Assembly (NCBI RefSeq): GCF_001423425.1
Contig: NZ_LMNX01000002.1
Location: forward strand, 558,001-622,000
Direction of reading: 5' to 3'
DNA length: 64,000 nucleotides
DNA from: Rhizobium sp. Leaf306
GTDB lineage: Bacteria > Pseudomonadota > Alphaproteobacteria > Rhizobiales > Rhizobiaceae
In this document: positions 12,176-21,050 of the stretch, piece after piece
How positions within the stretch are numbered: position 1 is the first letter of the stretch
How the letters are laid out: each line of letters opens with the position of its first letter
Made by a program: the position numbers and the translations under genes
The notes under the pieces: model-generated
Databases searched by the model: none
The model's input: only the letters and a program-made list of their open reading frames with translations
What the model was told of the DNA's origin: nothing

Positions 12176-12673
12176 ATGACTCGTTCGAGCCGCCGCCTTG
12201 CCGTTCTCGCGACCGCCGCTATCCTCGGCGGTCTTGCCGTTCCCGCTCTTGCCCAGGTGGTCGGCAAGGTCGGCGTCGACTGGATCGGCAACGACATCAT
12301 CATCGAGGCAGTGCAGGACCCGAAGGTGAAGGGTGTCACCTGCCACGTCACGTATTTCGACCGCAGCGTCATCGACAGGCTGAAGAACGGCAAGTGGTTC
12401 GAGGACCCGTCCAACAATTCCATCTCCTGCCGCCAGACCGGGCCGATCGAGATTGGTGACATCGAGCTCGACGACGGTGGCGAGGAAGTGTTTCGCCAGG
12501 GTCGGTCGCTGATCTGGAAAGACCTTCTGGTCAAGCGGATCTACGACAAGCCGAACGATACGCTGATCTACCTTGCCCATTCGCGACAGGTTGTCGAAGG
12601 ATCGGCGAAGATGGCGATCTCCAGCGTGCCGCTGTTCAACCAGCCGGTGACCTGGGAAAAGGGCAAACCCTGA
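12176..12673 (+). CDS. creA: CreA family protein, exported
   Basis: CreA proteins are small exported proteins of unknown function. The sequence begins with a typical signal peptide (MTRSSRRLAVLATAAILGGLAVPALAQ, written in pieces: basic start, hydrophobic core, ALA cleavage site). It continues with family-typical stretches KVGVDWIGNDI, VKGVTCHVTYFDRS and SISCRQTGPIEI. About 165 aa. ATG 12176 is preceded by TGGAG and gives the correct signal peptide; an in-frame upstream start at 12155 is less likely. It ends at a strong bidirectional terminator shared with cheW. Confidence 0.88.
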   Translation: MTRSSRRLAVLATAAILGGLAVPALAQVVGKVGVDWIGNDIIIEAVQDPKVKGVTCHVTYFDRSVIDRLKNGKWFEDPSNNSISCRQTGPIEIGDIELDDGGEEVFRQGRSLIWKDLLVKRIYDKPNDTLIYLAHSRQVVEGSAKMAISSVPLFNQPVTWEKGKP

Positions 12674-12697
12674 TCCGCTCTACGTCCTGACGTAAGA

Positions 12698-12725
12698 AAA
12701 CCGGGCTCCTTTCGGAACCCGGTTT
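12698..12725. terminator. bidirectional terminator between creA and cheW
   Basis: AAACCGGGCTCC (12698-12709) pairs with GGAACCCGGTTT (12714-12725) over a 4-base loop, with one mismatch. It lies between two convergent genes, and the A/T ends serve both strands. Confidence 0.75.
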
Positions 12726-12752
12726 CAATTAGGACAGCTCTAAGGCTTACGA

Positions 12753-13220
12753 TCAGGCGGCTTCGCGCGACAGTTCGTCTGCAATGACGGTGTCGAGGTT
12801 CAGGAAGCAGACCATGGTCTTTTCCAGGGCAACGATGCCGCGGCAGAAATCGCGCTGGGCTTCCGGAATGATTTCCGGTGCCGGCTGCAGATCTTCGCTT
12901 CTGATCGTCATCATGTCGGAGACCTGTTCGACCAGAAGGCCGACCAGCTTGCCGGCGATGTCGGTGACGATGATCGCCGAACGCTCTGATGGTTCGGTCA
13001 TCTTCATGCCGAGGCGGCAGGCCATGTCGATGACCGGGATCACCGCGCCGCGCAGGTTGATGAGGCCAAGCACGTAAGGCGGAGTATGCGGCATCGGAGT
13101 GACCGGCGCCCAACCGCGAATTTCGCGGATCGCCATGATGTCGATGCAGAATTCCTGGTCTCCCAGATGGAAGGAGACGATTTCGAGATAGGCTCCCGAC
13201 TGCTTGATGGCGTTACTCAT
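12753..13220 (-). CDS. cheW: chemotaxis adaptor protein CheW
   Basis: CheW couples chemoreceptors to the CheA kinase in the cytoplasm. The 155-aa protein is one CheW domain, with FHLGDQEFCIDIMAIREIRGW, the diagnostic VLGLINLRGAVIPVIDM and a C-terminal FLNLDTVIADEL. I chose the ATG at 13220 (MSNAIKQSGAY) because AGGA stands 8 bases upstream; the in-frame ATG at 13229 overlaps that site. No other chemotaxis gene is nearby, so this is a CheW outside the main che operon. Confidence 0.93.
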   Translation of the reverse strand: MSNAIKQSGAYLEIVSFHLGDQEFCIDIMAIREIRGWAPVTPMPHTPPYVLGLINLRGAVIPVIDMACRLGMKMTEPSERSAIIVTDIAGKLVGLLVEQVSDMMTIRSEDLQPAPEIIPEAQRDFCRGIVALEKTMVCFLNLDTVIADELSREAA

Positions 13221-13343
13221 GTCGATCATCCTGATGTCGTTTTTTTGAAGGTCTCACGTCCCCGTTAAACTTCCCCTAATCTTTGCCGCCACAACGCGCT
13301 TTTTGTTCTATTTCCAGGCCGGTCGACGATGCTATAGTGGGTC

Positions 13344-13499
13344 ATGCAACCGATCGCTCCATCGCTTCGACTTCCGGTTTTTCTGATCGCCGCGCTTGCC
13401 GCGATGCTGATCGGCGTCCTCGCTTTTGTTGGTTGGGCGCAGCACGGTTCTTCCATCTTCCTCGCGACGGCCGAGGGAACGCTCTCCTGGTGCATGTGA
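13344..13499 (+). CDS. 51-aa membrane peptide upstream of SCO1
   Basis: A short open frame encodes MQPIAPSLRLPVFLIAALAA and onward, ending EGTLSWCM. One strong transmembrane segment (about residues 10-32) is followed by a short tail WAQHGSSIFLATAEGTLSWC. The reading frame ends 99 bases before the SCO1/SenC gene and points the same way. I recall similar unannotated small proteins before SCO1 in rhizobia, but cannot confirm it here. Function unknown; cofactor delivery to cytochrome oxidase is only a guess from position. Confidence 0.55.
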   Translation: MQPIAPSLRLPVFLIAALAAMLIGVLAFVGWAQHGSSIFLATAEGTLSWCM

Positions 13500-13598
13500 C
13501 GGCCACGTCTGTGAAAACGTGGTGGTGATTTGCAACAATCGTCGTCTGCGGCTATCAGCGGTCACGATCTCAACTGATGATGCAGCAGGCAAACTACG

Positions 13599-14198
13599 AT
13601 GAAGACTTTCCGAATTGTACTTTGGCTCGCCGTCGTCATTCTGGCCGGTGTTCTGGCCTGGCTGACCCTGGAGGTCACGCGTTCGAAGCAGCAGGTTGCC
13701 GAAGGGCCGTTCGGTGTGCCGTTCGAGCTTGTGGCGCAGGATGGCAGCCCGATCACCGAAGCAGCGTTCCGCGACAAACCGACGGCCGTGTTCTTCGGCT
13801 TTACCCATTGCCCGGAAGTCTGCCCGACAACGCTGTTCGAGCTGAACACCTGGCTGCATCAGGTCGATCCCGATGGCACCAAGCTCAACGCTTACTTTGT
13901 GAGCGTCGACCCGGAGCGCGATACGCCGGAGCTGATGGGACAGTATGTCTCGAATGTCTCCGACCGTATTCGCGGTATCTCAGGCCCGCCTGCCAAGGTG
14001 ATGGAGATGGTCAAAGGGTTTCGCGTGCTCGCCCGCAAGGTGCCGGTGGATGAGAAGAACCCTGGCGGCGATTACACGATGGACCATACGGCATCGATTT
14101 TCCTCCTGAAGGACGGCGGCCGTTTTGCCGGGACGATCGCTTACGGCGAGGATCCAGCTGCTGCTGCAAAGAAGCTCGAGAACCTGACCAAGGGATAA
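13599..14198 (+). CDS. SCO1/SenC family copper protein
   Basis: SCO1/SenC proteins are membrane-anchored, thioredoxin-fold proteins that help insert copper into the CuA centre of cytochrome c oxidase. The 199-aa protein has an N-terminal membrane anchor (IVLWLAVVILAGVLAWL), the copper-binding CPEVC motif at C71-C75 and the distal ligand H163 in TMDHTAS. All three copper ligands are present, so it should be functional. The active domain faces the periplasm. It sits just before prmA and after a small membrane peptide. Confidence 0.94.
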   Translation: MKTFRIVLWLAVVILAGVLAWLTLEVTRSKQQVAEGPFGVPFELVAQDGSPITEAAFRDKPTAVFFGFTHCPEVCPTTLFELNTWLHQVDPDGTKLNAYFVSVDPERDTPELMGQYVSNVSDRIRGISGPPAKVMEMVKGFRVLARKVPVDEKNPGGDYTMDHTASIFLLKDGGRFAGTIAYGEDPAAAAKKLENLTKG

Positions 14199-14264
14199 GT
14201 CGCTTGAGGCGGATGCCTTATCTGTGGCAAAGCTTGCCGCGAAGATTATGAAAGGCGACTTCCT

Positions 14265-15146
14265 TTGAGTGAAATCCGGCTTTACGTGACATCCACCGAA
14301 ATCGGTTCGGCCGAGATCCTCGACCTCCTGTCGCTGGAGTTCGGCGAAGAGGACGTGGCGATTGCCACGACCGAGGTGGACGAGAAGAAGGATATCTGGG
14401 AAGCCTCCGTCTACATGATGGCGGACGACGAAGAGGTCTTCAGAGAACGCATCGCAAAGGCGATCAGCGAGGATTTTCCCGATCTTTCGATTGCGATGGA
14501 GGTTATCCCGGATGTCGACTGGATTGCCAAATCGCTCGAAGGGCTCAAGCCTGTCAGGGCAGGGCGGTTTCTGGTTCATGGCTCGCATGACCGCGACAAG
14601 GTCAAGATCAATGACATTGCCATAGAGATCGATGCTGGACAGGCGTTCGGGACCGGCCATCATGGGACAACGGCGGGGTGCCTCGAGGTGATCGACACGG
14701 TCGTTCGAGCAACCGAGCCGAGAAATGCGCTCGATCTGGGAACGGGCAGCGGCGTTCTGGCGATTGCGGTGCGCAAGTTGCGCAACATCCCGGTTCTTGC
14801 AACGGACATCGATCCGGTCGCCGTTCGGGTTGCCAAGGAGAATGTTCGCCGCAACGGCATTGCCAGCGGACTGCGGCTGGAGACGGCACCGGGTTTCCAC
14901 TCCTCGGCCTTTCGCCAGGACGGTCCGTTCGACCTCATCATCGCCAATATTCTGGCGCGGCCGTTGATCAAGATGGCGCCGCAGCTGGTGACGCATCTGA
15001 CACCGGGCGGATCGGTGATCCTGTCCGGTATTCTAGCCGAGCAGCGCTGGAAGGTGATTTCCGCTTATGCAGGCGCCCGCTGCCGGCATGTGCGCACGAT
15101 CTGGCGCAACGGCTGGGTGACCATGCACTTCGTGCGAGGCATGTGA
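14265..15146 (+). CDS. prmA: ribosomal protein L11 methyltransferase
   Basis: PrmA is a SAM-dependent enzyme that methylates ribosomal protein L11. The N-terminal part is the L11-recognition domain (about residues 1-90), followed by GQAFGTGHHGTT and the SAM motif ALDLGTGSGVLAIA, then the catalytic-loop motif LIIANILARPL. The length of 293 aa is normal. Translation starts at TTG 14265, with GAAAGG upstream and the typical MSEIRLYV beginning. It follows the SCO1 gene by 66 bases. Confidence 0.95.
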   Translation: MSEIRLYVTSTEIGSAEILDLLSLEFGEEDVAIATTEVDEKKDIWEASVYMMADDEEVFRERIAKAISEDFPDLSIAMEVIPDVDWIAKSLEGLKPVRAGRFLVHGSHDRDKVKINDIAIEIDAGQAFGTGHHGTTAGCLEVIDTVVRATEPRNALDLGTGSGVLAIAVRKLRNIPVLATDIDPVAVRVAKENVRRNGIASGLRLETAPGFHSSAFRQDGPFDLIIANILARPLIKMAPQLVTHLTPGGSVILSGILAEQRWKVISAYAGARCRHVRTIWRNGWVTMHFVRGM

Positions 15147-15226
15147 TGGGCCATGGGCTGGCCTGTCAGGTTCTGTAGGCTTGCCGGCACACCGAGTTGC
15201 GTGCCGGGTATCGCGTCGTCTTCAAA

Positions 15227-15400
15227 TCAGAAGATGTAACGGGTCGCACCCTGGCGCTGAAGTTCTTCGCGCGTCGTGCCGAGGCTCTTCAGCGTCGCAT
15301 CATCAAGGCCAAGCATTGCGCCGTTGACGTAACGGGAGACCTGACGCTGACGGGCTTCGACCACGCGGTTCATTGCATTGCGGAGAAATGAGTTGGCCAT
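15227..15400 (-). CDS. small DUF1127-like protein
   Basis: A 57-aa basic protein, MANSFLRNAMNRVVEARQRQ followed by VSRYVNGAMLGLDDATLKSLGTT. The motif VSRYVN-x-LxLDDATLKxLG fits the DUF1127 family, small Arg-rich proteins common in alphaproteobacteria and reported to bind RNA in some species. I chose ATG 15400, which has AAGGA upstream; an in-frame start at 15439 gives an unlikely extension. Its 5' region holds a 6-bp hairpin (15422-15440). Function here is unknown. Confidence 0.8.
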   Translation of the reverse strand: MANSFLRNAMNRVVEARQRQVSRYVNGAMLGLDDATLKSLGTTREELQRQGATRYIF

Positions 15401-15638
15401 CGTGTTCGTCCTTTTCAAAGTGATGACCCCAGAAGTCATCGAACCTTGACGACACCTTAAATGATAAAAAATGAGGCAGGCAGTGGGTCTGCATCATGTG
15501 TGGCATGCGTCGGCTGCATGGATAGGTTCCTGACACTGACTGCCCTGTCACGTATCTGCATAGGATACTGGCGGCGGCGCGGGGAAATGTTCTAACATGG
15601 CGGCCATCAGTCGGAATCAAACCAGCCGGAATTCACTC

Positions 15639-17474
15639 ATGTTTCAATCGTTCGAGACCAAGTCCGCCCCGCAGTTCGGCCGCGAAAGGGTGACTGCCCT
15701 GCGCGACGGCTTTGCCGAACTCGGCATCGACGGGTTTCTCGTGCCCCGCGCCGACGAGTATCAGGGCGAGTATGTGCCTGAGTCGGCCGAGCGCCTGTCG
15801 TGGTTGACCGGCTTTACCGGATCTGCCGGCATGGCGCTCATCACGCAGCGTGAAGCGATCGTCTTCGTTGACGGGCGTTACGTGACGCAACTGGCCGAAC
15901 AGGTTGACGGAACTGTGTTTTCCGGCGGCGATCTGGTCGGCGAGCCGCCGCATGCCTGGATTGCGAAACATGCGCCGAAAGGGGTCCGCCTCGGCATCGA
16001 CCCTTGGCTGCATGCCGGTGCGGAAGTGCGCAGGCTGGAAAAGGCGCTTGCGGAGATCGGCGGCACGCTGGTTTCGCTGGCCCACAATCCGCTCGATGCG
16101 ATCTGGAGCGATCGCCCTGCGGAACCGGTTGGCGCGTTGACCATCCAGAGAGAAGAGTTTGCCGGAAAGCCGGCCGGCGACAAGCTGAGCGAGATCGCGC
16201 GGCAGACCGAAGCGAAGGGACTGTCTGCGGTACTGATCACGGATCCGTCCTCCGTCGCCTGGATCTTCAATGTTCGCGGGGCTGACGTGCCGCACACGCC
16301 ACACCCGCTGGCGCGCGCGATCGTCTTTGCAAACGGCAAGGCAGAACTCTTCATCGATGCGGCAAAGCTCGGGAGCGAAGAGGCGGTTTACCTGGACGCT
16401 CTCGCCCTCCGGCGGGATCCCTCCGAGTTCCTCGGGCGTCTTGCTGAGGTTTCAAAAGACGGCGCCCGCATCCTGATCGATCCGGATCTGACACCGCTCG
16501 CGCTGACGGCTGCAATCGTCGCAGCTGGCGGCGAGGTGATCGAGGGGATCGATCCGGCAAAGCTGCCGCGCGCCTGCAAGAATTCGGCGGAACTCGATGG
16601 ATCGGCGAAGGCGCATCTGCAGGATGGCGCGGCTGTCGTCGAGTTTCTGTGCTGGTTGGATGGCCAGACGCCGGGCTCAATCACCGAGATCGATGCGGTA
16701 AAGACGCTGGAAGCGACCCGGGCCCGCGTCGGCCAGAGCATGCAGAACCCGCTGAAGGACGTTTCCTTCGATACGATTTCCGGTGCCGGAGAGCATGCTG
16801 CGATCATGCATTACCGGGTGACGTCCGAAAGCAACCGGCAGATCCTGCCCGGCGAACTGTTCCTGATCGATTCGGGCGCGCAGTATGTCAACGGAACGAC
16901 GGATATCACCCGCACGGTTGCGGTCGGCTCGGTTTCCGAGGATCGCAAGCGCTTCTTCACGCTGGTTCTGAAGGGCATGATCGCCATTAGCATGGCGAAG
17001 TTTCCGAAGGGAACGCGCGGCTGCGATCTCGATCCGCTGGCGCGTATCGCGCTGTGGAAGGCGGGGGCGGATTTCGCGCATGGCACGGGACACGGCGTCG
17101 GGTCCTATCTCTCCGTGCATGAGGGACCGCAGCGTATTTCGCGGATGTCGACGCAGGAGCTTCTGCCCGGCATGATCCTTTCGAACGAGCCCGGCTATTA
17201 TCGCCCCGGCGCCTTCGGGATCCGCATCGAGAACCTGATCTTCGTGAACGATGCCGCGCCTGTCGAGGGTGGGGACATGCCGGTTCTGTCGTTCGAGACG
17301 CTGACCTGGTGCCCGATCGATCGCCGGCTTGTGGTCGCCTCGCTGATGACCTCGGAAGAACTGCAGTGGCTGAACGACTATCACACACAGGTGCGCGAAA
17401 AACTGATGCCGCTGATCGACAAGGATTCGGTCAAGACCTGGCTCACAACTGCGACGGCGCCGATCTCCGGCTGA
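15639..17474 (+). CDS. pepP: M24 family aminopeptidase P (Xaa-Pro aminopeptidase)
   Basis: This cytoplasmic metallopeptidase removes an N-terminal residue before proline. The 611-aa protein has two creatinase-like N-terminal domains (SAERLSWLTGFTGSAG) and the pita-bread catalytic domain. The metal-binding elements are LIDSGAQYVNGTTDITRT (two Asp), GTGHGVGSYLSVHE (His), ILSNEPGYY and GIRIENL (two Glu). The long three-domain form is common in alphaproteobacteria. I start at MFQSFETKS (ATG 15639); an in-frame ATG at 15597 would add 14 residues. Confidence 0.92.
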   Translation: MFQSFETKSAPQFGRERVTALRDGFAELGIDGFLVPRADEYQGEYVPESAERLSWLTGFTGSAGMALITQREAIVFVDGRYVTQLAEQVDGTVFSGGDLVGEPPHAWIAKHAPKGVRLGIDPWLHAGAEVRRLEKALAEIGGTLVSLAHNPLDAIWSDRPAEPVGALTIQREEFAGKPAGDKLSEIARQTEAKGLSAVLITDPSSVAWIFNVRGADVPHTPHPLARAIVFANGKAELFIDAAKLGSEEAVYLDALALRRDPSEFLGRLAEVSKDGARILIDPDLTPLALTAAIVAAGGEVIEGIDPAKLPRACKNSAELDGSAKAHLQDGAAVVEFLCWLDGQTPGSITEIDAVKTLEATRARVGQSMQNPLKDVSFDTISGAGEHAAIMHYRVTSESNRQILPGELFLIDSGAQYVNGTTDITRTVAVGSVSEDRKRFFTLVLKGMIAISMAKFPKGTRGCDLDPLARIALWKAGADFAHGTGHGVGSYLSVHEGPQRISRMSTQELLPGMILSNEPGYYRPGAFGIRIENLIFVNDAAPVEGGDMPVLSFETLTWCPIDRRLVVASLMTSEELQWLNDYHTQVREKLMPLIDKDSVKTWLTTATAPISG

Positions 17475-17480
17475 GCCGGA

Positions 17481-17819
17481 TTACATCCCGATACCGAAAC
17501 CGTGCCGGGCGGCCATGACTGCCGCCCAGCCGACGACGAGGACCATGAGGCCCGGAAAACGCAGTCCGAACACCAGCGCCGCGATCATCGCAATGCGCAC
17601 GTCCCAGCCGCTGTTGACGAAGGGTGGAGCGACGAGTGTCACCAGAACGGCGGCCGGCACGGCGTTGAGGGCCGATTCCACCCGTGGCGGTATGCGTTTC
17701 AGGCTGTTGACAAGGATGTAGCCGCCGAGCCGCGTGGCGTATGTCGCAATTGCCGCCATCAGGATCAGGGTGACGGTCTGGCTATCGACGGAGAAGGCGC
17801 TCATGCCGGTTTCCATCAC
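17481..17819 (-). CDS. azlD: AzlD family branched-chain amino acid exporter subunit
   Basis: AzlD is the small partner of AzlC in a two-part amino acid exporter of the inner membrane. The 112-aa protein is almost all hydrophobic, with about four membrane segments and the family motif ATYATRLGGYIL followed by VESALNAVPAAVLVTLVAPP. The ATG overlaps the azlC stop by 4 bases, showing translational coupling. Confidence 0.9.
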   Translation of the reverse strand: MMETGMSAFSVDSQTVTLILMAAIATYATRLGGYILVNSLKRIPPRVESALNAVPAAVLVTLVAPPFVNSGWDVRIAMIAALVFGLRFPGLMVLVVGWAAVMAARHGFGIGM

Positions 17820-18562
17820 GCAGCCTCCGTTTCAAGGGCCGGGTCTTTCACGTCGTGATCCGAGGCTCCGGGAGGAGGCAGGATGGCCGCGACGACGATC
17901 CCGAGCGCTGCCCCCACACTGATATGCCAGGGTGACCCGACGACCCAGTAGGCGATAACCGATCCGACTGCTCCGGCGACGAGGACGGGTAGAAAATTGT
18001 GCCGCTTGCGAAAGCCCATCACCAGACCGAGAAAGTAGACTGGCAGGAGGACATCGATGCCGATCGCCTTCGGGTCGCCGATCAGGCTGCCGAACAGCGC
18101 GCCGACAATGGTATTGCCGACCCATCCAATCCAGACCACTCCGCCCATGGCGATGTACCAGGCGAAAGTGACCGGGGTTTGTTCTTCACGTTTCTCCGTC
18201 TCGGCAAATTGCGGATCGGTTAGCAGGAAAAACGAAAGACAGCGCTTGAGGAGCGGGAAGCGCCCGAGGATCGGCGATACTGCCGCAGAATAGAGAACGT
18301 GGCGGAAATTGACGGCGAGCACCGAGAGCACGATCATCCAGGCCGCGACATGGTGGCCGAACAGTTCGATCCCGACCAACTGGCTCGCACCGCCGAAGAC
18401 AAACGCGCTCATCAGCGCCGCTTCCGCCATGCTGAAACCGTTGTCGATGGCGATCGCTCCGAACAGGATGCCGAACGGGGCTGAGGAGAGGACGATGACG
18501 AAGCCCTTCTTCAATCCGTTCCTGATCTGGCCGCTTGTGGTGATCGGTTCGCTGAAACTCAT
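17816..18562 (-). CDS. azlC: AzlC family branched-chain amino acid exporter subunit
   Basis: AzlC is the large subunit of an inner-membrane amino acid exporter. The protein shows the family start SSAPFGILFGAIAIDNGFSM and FGGASQLVGIELFG, then NFRHVLYSAAVSP, all in hydrophobic segments. I chose ATG 18562 (MSFSEPITT), which has GGAAG upstream; the longer in-frame extension is not conserved in my memory of the family. It is followed in the same operon by azlD. The substrate range is inferred from the family only. Confidence 0.9.
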   Translation of the reverse strand: MSFSEPITTSGQIRNGLKKGFVIVLSSAPFGILFGAIAIDNGFSMAEAALMSAFVFGGASQLVGIELFGHHVAAWMIVLSVLAVNFRHVLYSAAVSPILGRFPLLKRCLSFFLLTDPQFAETEKREEQTPVTFAWYIAMGGVVWIGWVGNTIVGALFGSLIGDPKAIGIDVLLPVYFLGLVMGFRKRHNFLPVLVAGAVGSVIAYWVVGSPWHISVGAALGIVVAAILPPPGASDHDVKDPALETEAA

Positions 18563-18679
18563 GAGTCTTCCGATGCGTGCGCGTGCAATGCTTCGTTTAT
18601 GCACGTGAGCGCCCGGTGACAATCGAATTGCGTTGATGCGTGTATCGATTTTGCTGAACGATCGGCGGCGCGGAGTGCG

Positions 18680-19306
18680 TCAGTCCGCGAGAATCTCGCT
18701 GCTCTTGATAATGCCGACGCCGTTGGCGCGCATCTCCTCGATGGCAGCCCTGACACCCTCGGGTGTTATGCCGCGGCTCGCATCCTCGATGAAGCGCACT
18801 TTGACGTCCGGCAGCATTTCGACAGCGTCCAAGGCTGAAAACTTCACGCAGTAGTCCGTGGCGAGACCGCAAACGTCAAGCTCCGTAATCTGCTGCGCCC
18901 GGAGGTAACCGGCAAGGCCGGTAAGGGCGGCCTGGTCGTTGTCGCGAAAGGCGGAATAGCTGTCGACCGCAGGGTTTTCGCCCTTCTGCTGGATATAATC
19001 GACTGCGCCGATATCGAGATCCGGGTGGAATTCCGCATCCGGTGTTTCCTGCACGCAATGATCCGGCCACATGACCTGCGGCTGGCCCGAGAGCTCGCCC
19101 ATGTCGAATGGTTTCTTGCCCGGATGCTGGGAGGCGAAGCTGCCGTGATTGGCGGGATGCCAGTCCTGCGAGGCGACGATCACATCGTAACCGCCGTCGG
19201 AAATGAGGCTGTTTGCGATCGGCACGATGTCGTCACCGTGGGCAACAGCGAGGTTGCCGCCAGGGCAGAAGCCATTCTGGATGTCGATCAGGAGCAGCGC
19301 TTTCAT
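18680..19306 (-). CDS. pncA: nicotinamidase/pyrazinamidase
   Basis: PncA hydrolyses nicotinamide to nicotinate in the NAD salvage pathway. The 208-aa isochorismatase-fold protein has the catalytic triad D8 (LIDIQNGF), K108 (QQKGENP) and C153 (GLATDYCVKFS). Metal ligands are seen in QDWHPANHGSF (D48, H50, H54). A GAGGA site precedes the ATG. The gene stands 117 bases upstream of azlC on the same strand, with no obvious functional link. Confidence 0.95.
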   Translation of the reverse strand: MKALLLIDIQNGFCPGGNLAVAHGDDIVPIANSLISDGGYDVIVASQDWHPANHGSFASQHPGKKPFDMGELSGQPQVMWPDHCVQETPDAEFHPDLDIGAVDYIQQKGENPAVDSYSAFRDNDQAALTGLAGYLRAQQITELDVCGLATDYCVKFSALDAVEMLPDVKVRFIEDASRGITPEGVRAAIEEMRANGVGIIKSSEILAD

Positions 19307-19610
19307 AGATCGTCCTCACGAGTGGTTCTTCCTTGTCACACGAAGATGCCAAGCATGGCGGCATCGATCAAGCCTCTTCTGCCCAACACGATCGTCGCTC
19401 CAAATCATTTGTGACGAAACGGTCGGCCTTGGTGGCAGGTTCTGCGGTCATCTGATCTCCGCGGTTTCTAGGATGTCTGAAGATGACTCGATCGCTTTTG
19501 CTGACGGATCTGAAATCCCAATCCGGTTTCGAGCCGAATGTTGAAACGTGATTCCTCGTCGGATGCGGACCACAACCCTATCTAGAGGTCATCTTCACGG
19601 AGTTTCTCCC
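19307..19610. other. intergenic region, nothing recognised
   Basis: This 304-base stretch separates divergent pncA and the YeeE/YedE gene, so it must hold both promoters. I see no convincing -35/-10 pair, hairpin or short gene in it. Confidence 0.5.
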
Positions 19611-20834
19611 ATGTCACTGTCGTCTTCGCTAGAAACGCGGGCTGAAGGCCTGCCGCCGATCGGTTTTCCCGGTCTCGGCGCTCTCATCGTGCTTGTTGTC
19701 GGCACCGTTGCGCTCGGCCTCGCTTATGGTCCAGCCCAAGGTGCGCTCTTCCTCATCGGAGGCGGGCTTGGCATCGCGCTCTATCACGCGGCCTTCGGGT
19801 TCACGTCTGCCTGGCGTGTCTTCATTGCGGAGGGCCGGGGCCGGGGTCTTCGCGTTCAGATGATTCTTCTGGCGCTTGCCGTCATCCTGTTTTTCCCGGC
19901 TCTATCCAACGGCGTGCTGTTCGGCACCGAGGTGCGTGGCAATATTTCGCCGGCCGGTATCGGCGTGATCGTCGGCGCCTTCATGTTCGGCATCGGGATG
20001 CAGCTTGGCGGCGGTTGTGCATCCGGCACGCTGTTTACCGCCGGTGGTGGCAATGCGCGCATGCTGGTGACCCTGTTCTTCTTCATCGTCGGTTCGGTTC
20101 TCGCCACCATCCACTTCGACTGGTGGGTCAGTCTTCCTTCGCTGCCGCCGACGTCTCTGTTCCAGACCTTCGGTGCATTTGGCGGCATTGCGGTATCGCT
20201 TGCCATCTTTGCGGCGATCGCCGCGATCACTGTGGTCGTCGAGAAGCGGCGCAACGGCGCACTTGAACAGGCACCGCCTTCGCCACGGCATGGTCTTGCC
20301 CGCTATCTGCGTGGTCCGTGGCCGCTGGTGGCTGGCGCGATTGCGCTCGTCATCCTCAATTTCGCGACGCTCGCACTCGCCGGCCGTCCCTGGGGGATCA
20401 CGTCCGCCTTCGCGCTCTGGGGTGCGAAGGGCGCGCAGGCGATCGGCTTTGATCCGACAGCCTGGGCCTACTGGCAGCAGCCGGGGAATGCCAAGGCACT
20501 GGCCGGAAGCGTGTTTGCCGATGTCACATCCGTCATGGATTTCGGCCTCATCGCGGGCGCCATGCTGGCGGCGGCGCTGGCCGGAAAGTTTGCTCCCAGC
20601 CTCGACATCCCGCTGCGTTCGATCCTCGCGGCCGTCGTTGGCGGTCTGCTGCTCGGCTACGGTGCGCGAATCGCCTATGGCTGCAATATCGGAGCCTATT
20701 TCTCCGGCATCGCGTCCGGCAGCCTGCATGGTTATCTCTGGGCAGTCGCGGCGTTTGCCGGAAATGTGCTGGGTGTGAAATTGCGGCCCTTCTTCTTCAT
20801 GGAAGGTCGGTCCATTCGCCGGGCCGACGGTTGA
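19611..20834 (+). CDS. YeeE/YedE family sulfur transporter
   Basis: This 407-aa inner-membrane protein belongs to the YeeE/YedE (DUF395, TsuA-like) family, whose characterised member takes up thiosulfate. It has about ten or eleven membrane segments. Two conserved cysteine motifs are present, one in each half: MQLGGGCASGTLFTAGGG and ARIAYGCNIGAYFSGI; in TsuA these cysteines line the substrate path. I start at ATG 19611, preceded by CGGAG. No sulfurtransferase (TusA-like) gene lies next to it. A strong terminator follows. Confidence 0.87.
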   Translation: MSLSSSLETRAEGLPPIGFPGLGALIVLVVGTVALGLAYGPAQGALFLIGGGLGIALYHAAFGFTSAWRVFIAEGRGRGLRVQMILLALAVILFFPALSNGVLFGTEVRGNISPAGIGVIVGAFMFGIGMQLGGGCASGTLFTAGGGNARMLVTLFFFIVGSVLATIHFDWWVSLPSLPPTSLFQTFGAFGGIAVSLAIFAAIAAITVVVEKRRNGALEQAPPSPRHGLARYLRGPWPLVAGAIALVILNFATLALAGRPWGITSAFALWGAKGAQAIGFDPTAWAYWQQPGNAKALAGSVFADVTSVMDFGLIAGAMLAAALAGKFAPSLDIPLRSILAAVVGGLLLGYGARIAYGCNIGAYFSGIASGSLHGYLWAVAAFAGNVLGVKLRPFFFMEGRSIRRADG

Positions 20835-20870
20835 GCCGTTCACCGCATCCCTTCAAAACTCCACGATCCA

Positions 20871-20898
20871 TGGGCGCCTCCACAGAGGCGCCCATTTT
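20871..20898 (+). terminator. Rho-independent terminator after YeeE/YedE gene
   Basis: A perfect 10-bp stem pairs TGGGCGCCTC (20871-20880) with GAGGCGCCCA (20885-20894) over loop CACA, followed by TTTT. Confidence 0.85.
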
Positions 20899-21021
20899 CG
20901 CATGTGGGTTCAGACAGAGTGTCGCCACACTTTGGCTCGGGCTTGCCGCATCTTACCCCCTCAAAATTGCGGGTGCGATTTCGTACCTCAAATGTCGCAA
21001 CAGTTAAAAACCGGTGTAAGC

Positions 21022-21050
21022 CTTGAGTTTGTTAACTTTTGTCGCTAAAC
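21022..21050 (+). promoter_or_regulatory. candidate promoter upstream of the Tlde1-domain gene
   Basis: CTTGAG (21022-21027) and CTAAAC (21045-21050) are 17 bases apart and resemble the alphaproteobacterial housekeeping promoter. This would leave a leader of about 270 bases before the next start at 21330. Nothing else is recognised in the 430 bases between the terminator and the gene. Confidence 0.3.

Noticed and set aside
17466-17480. TCCGGCT-G-AGCCGGA dyad between pepP and azlD as a terminator
   Set aside because: Loop is a single base and there is no T run.
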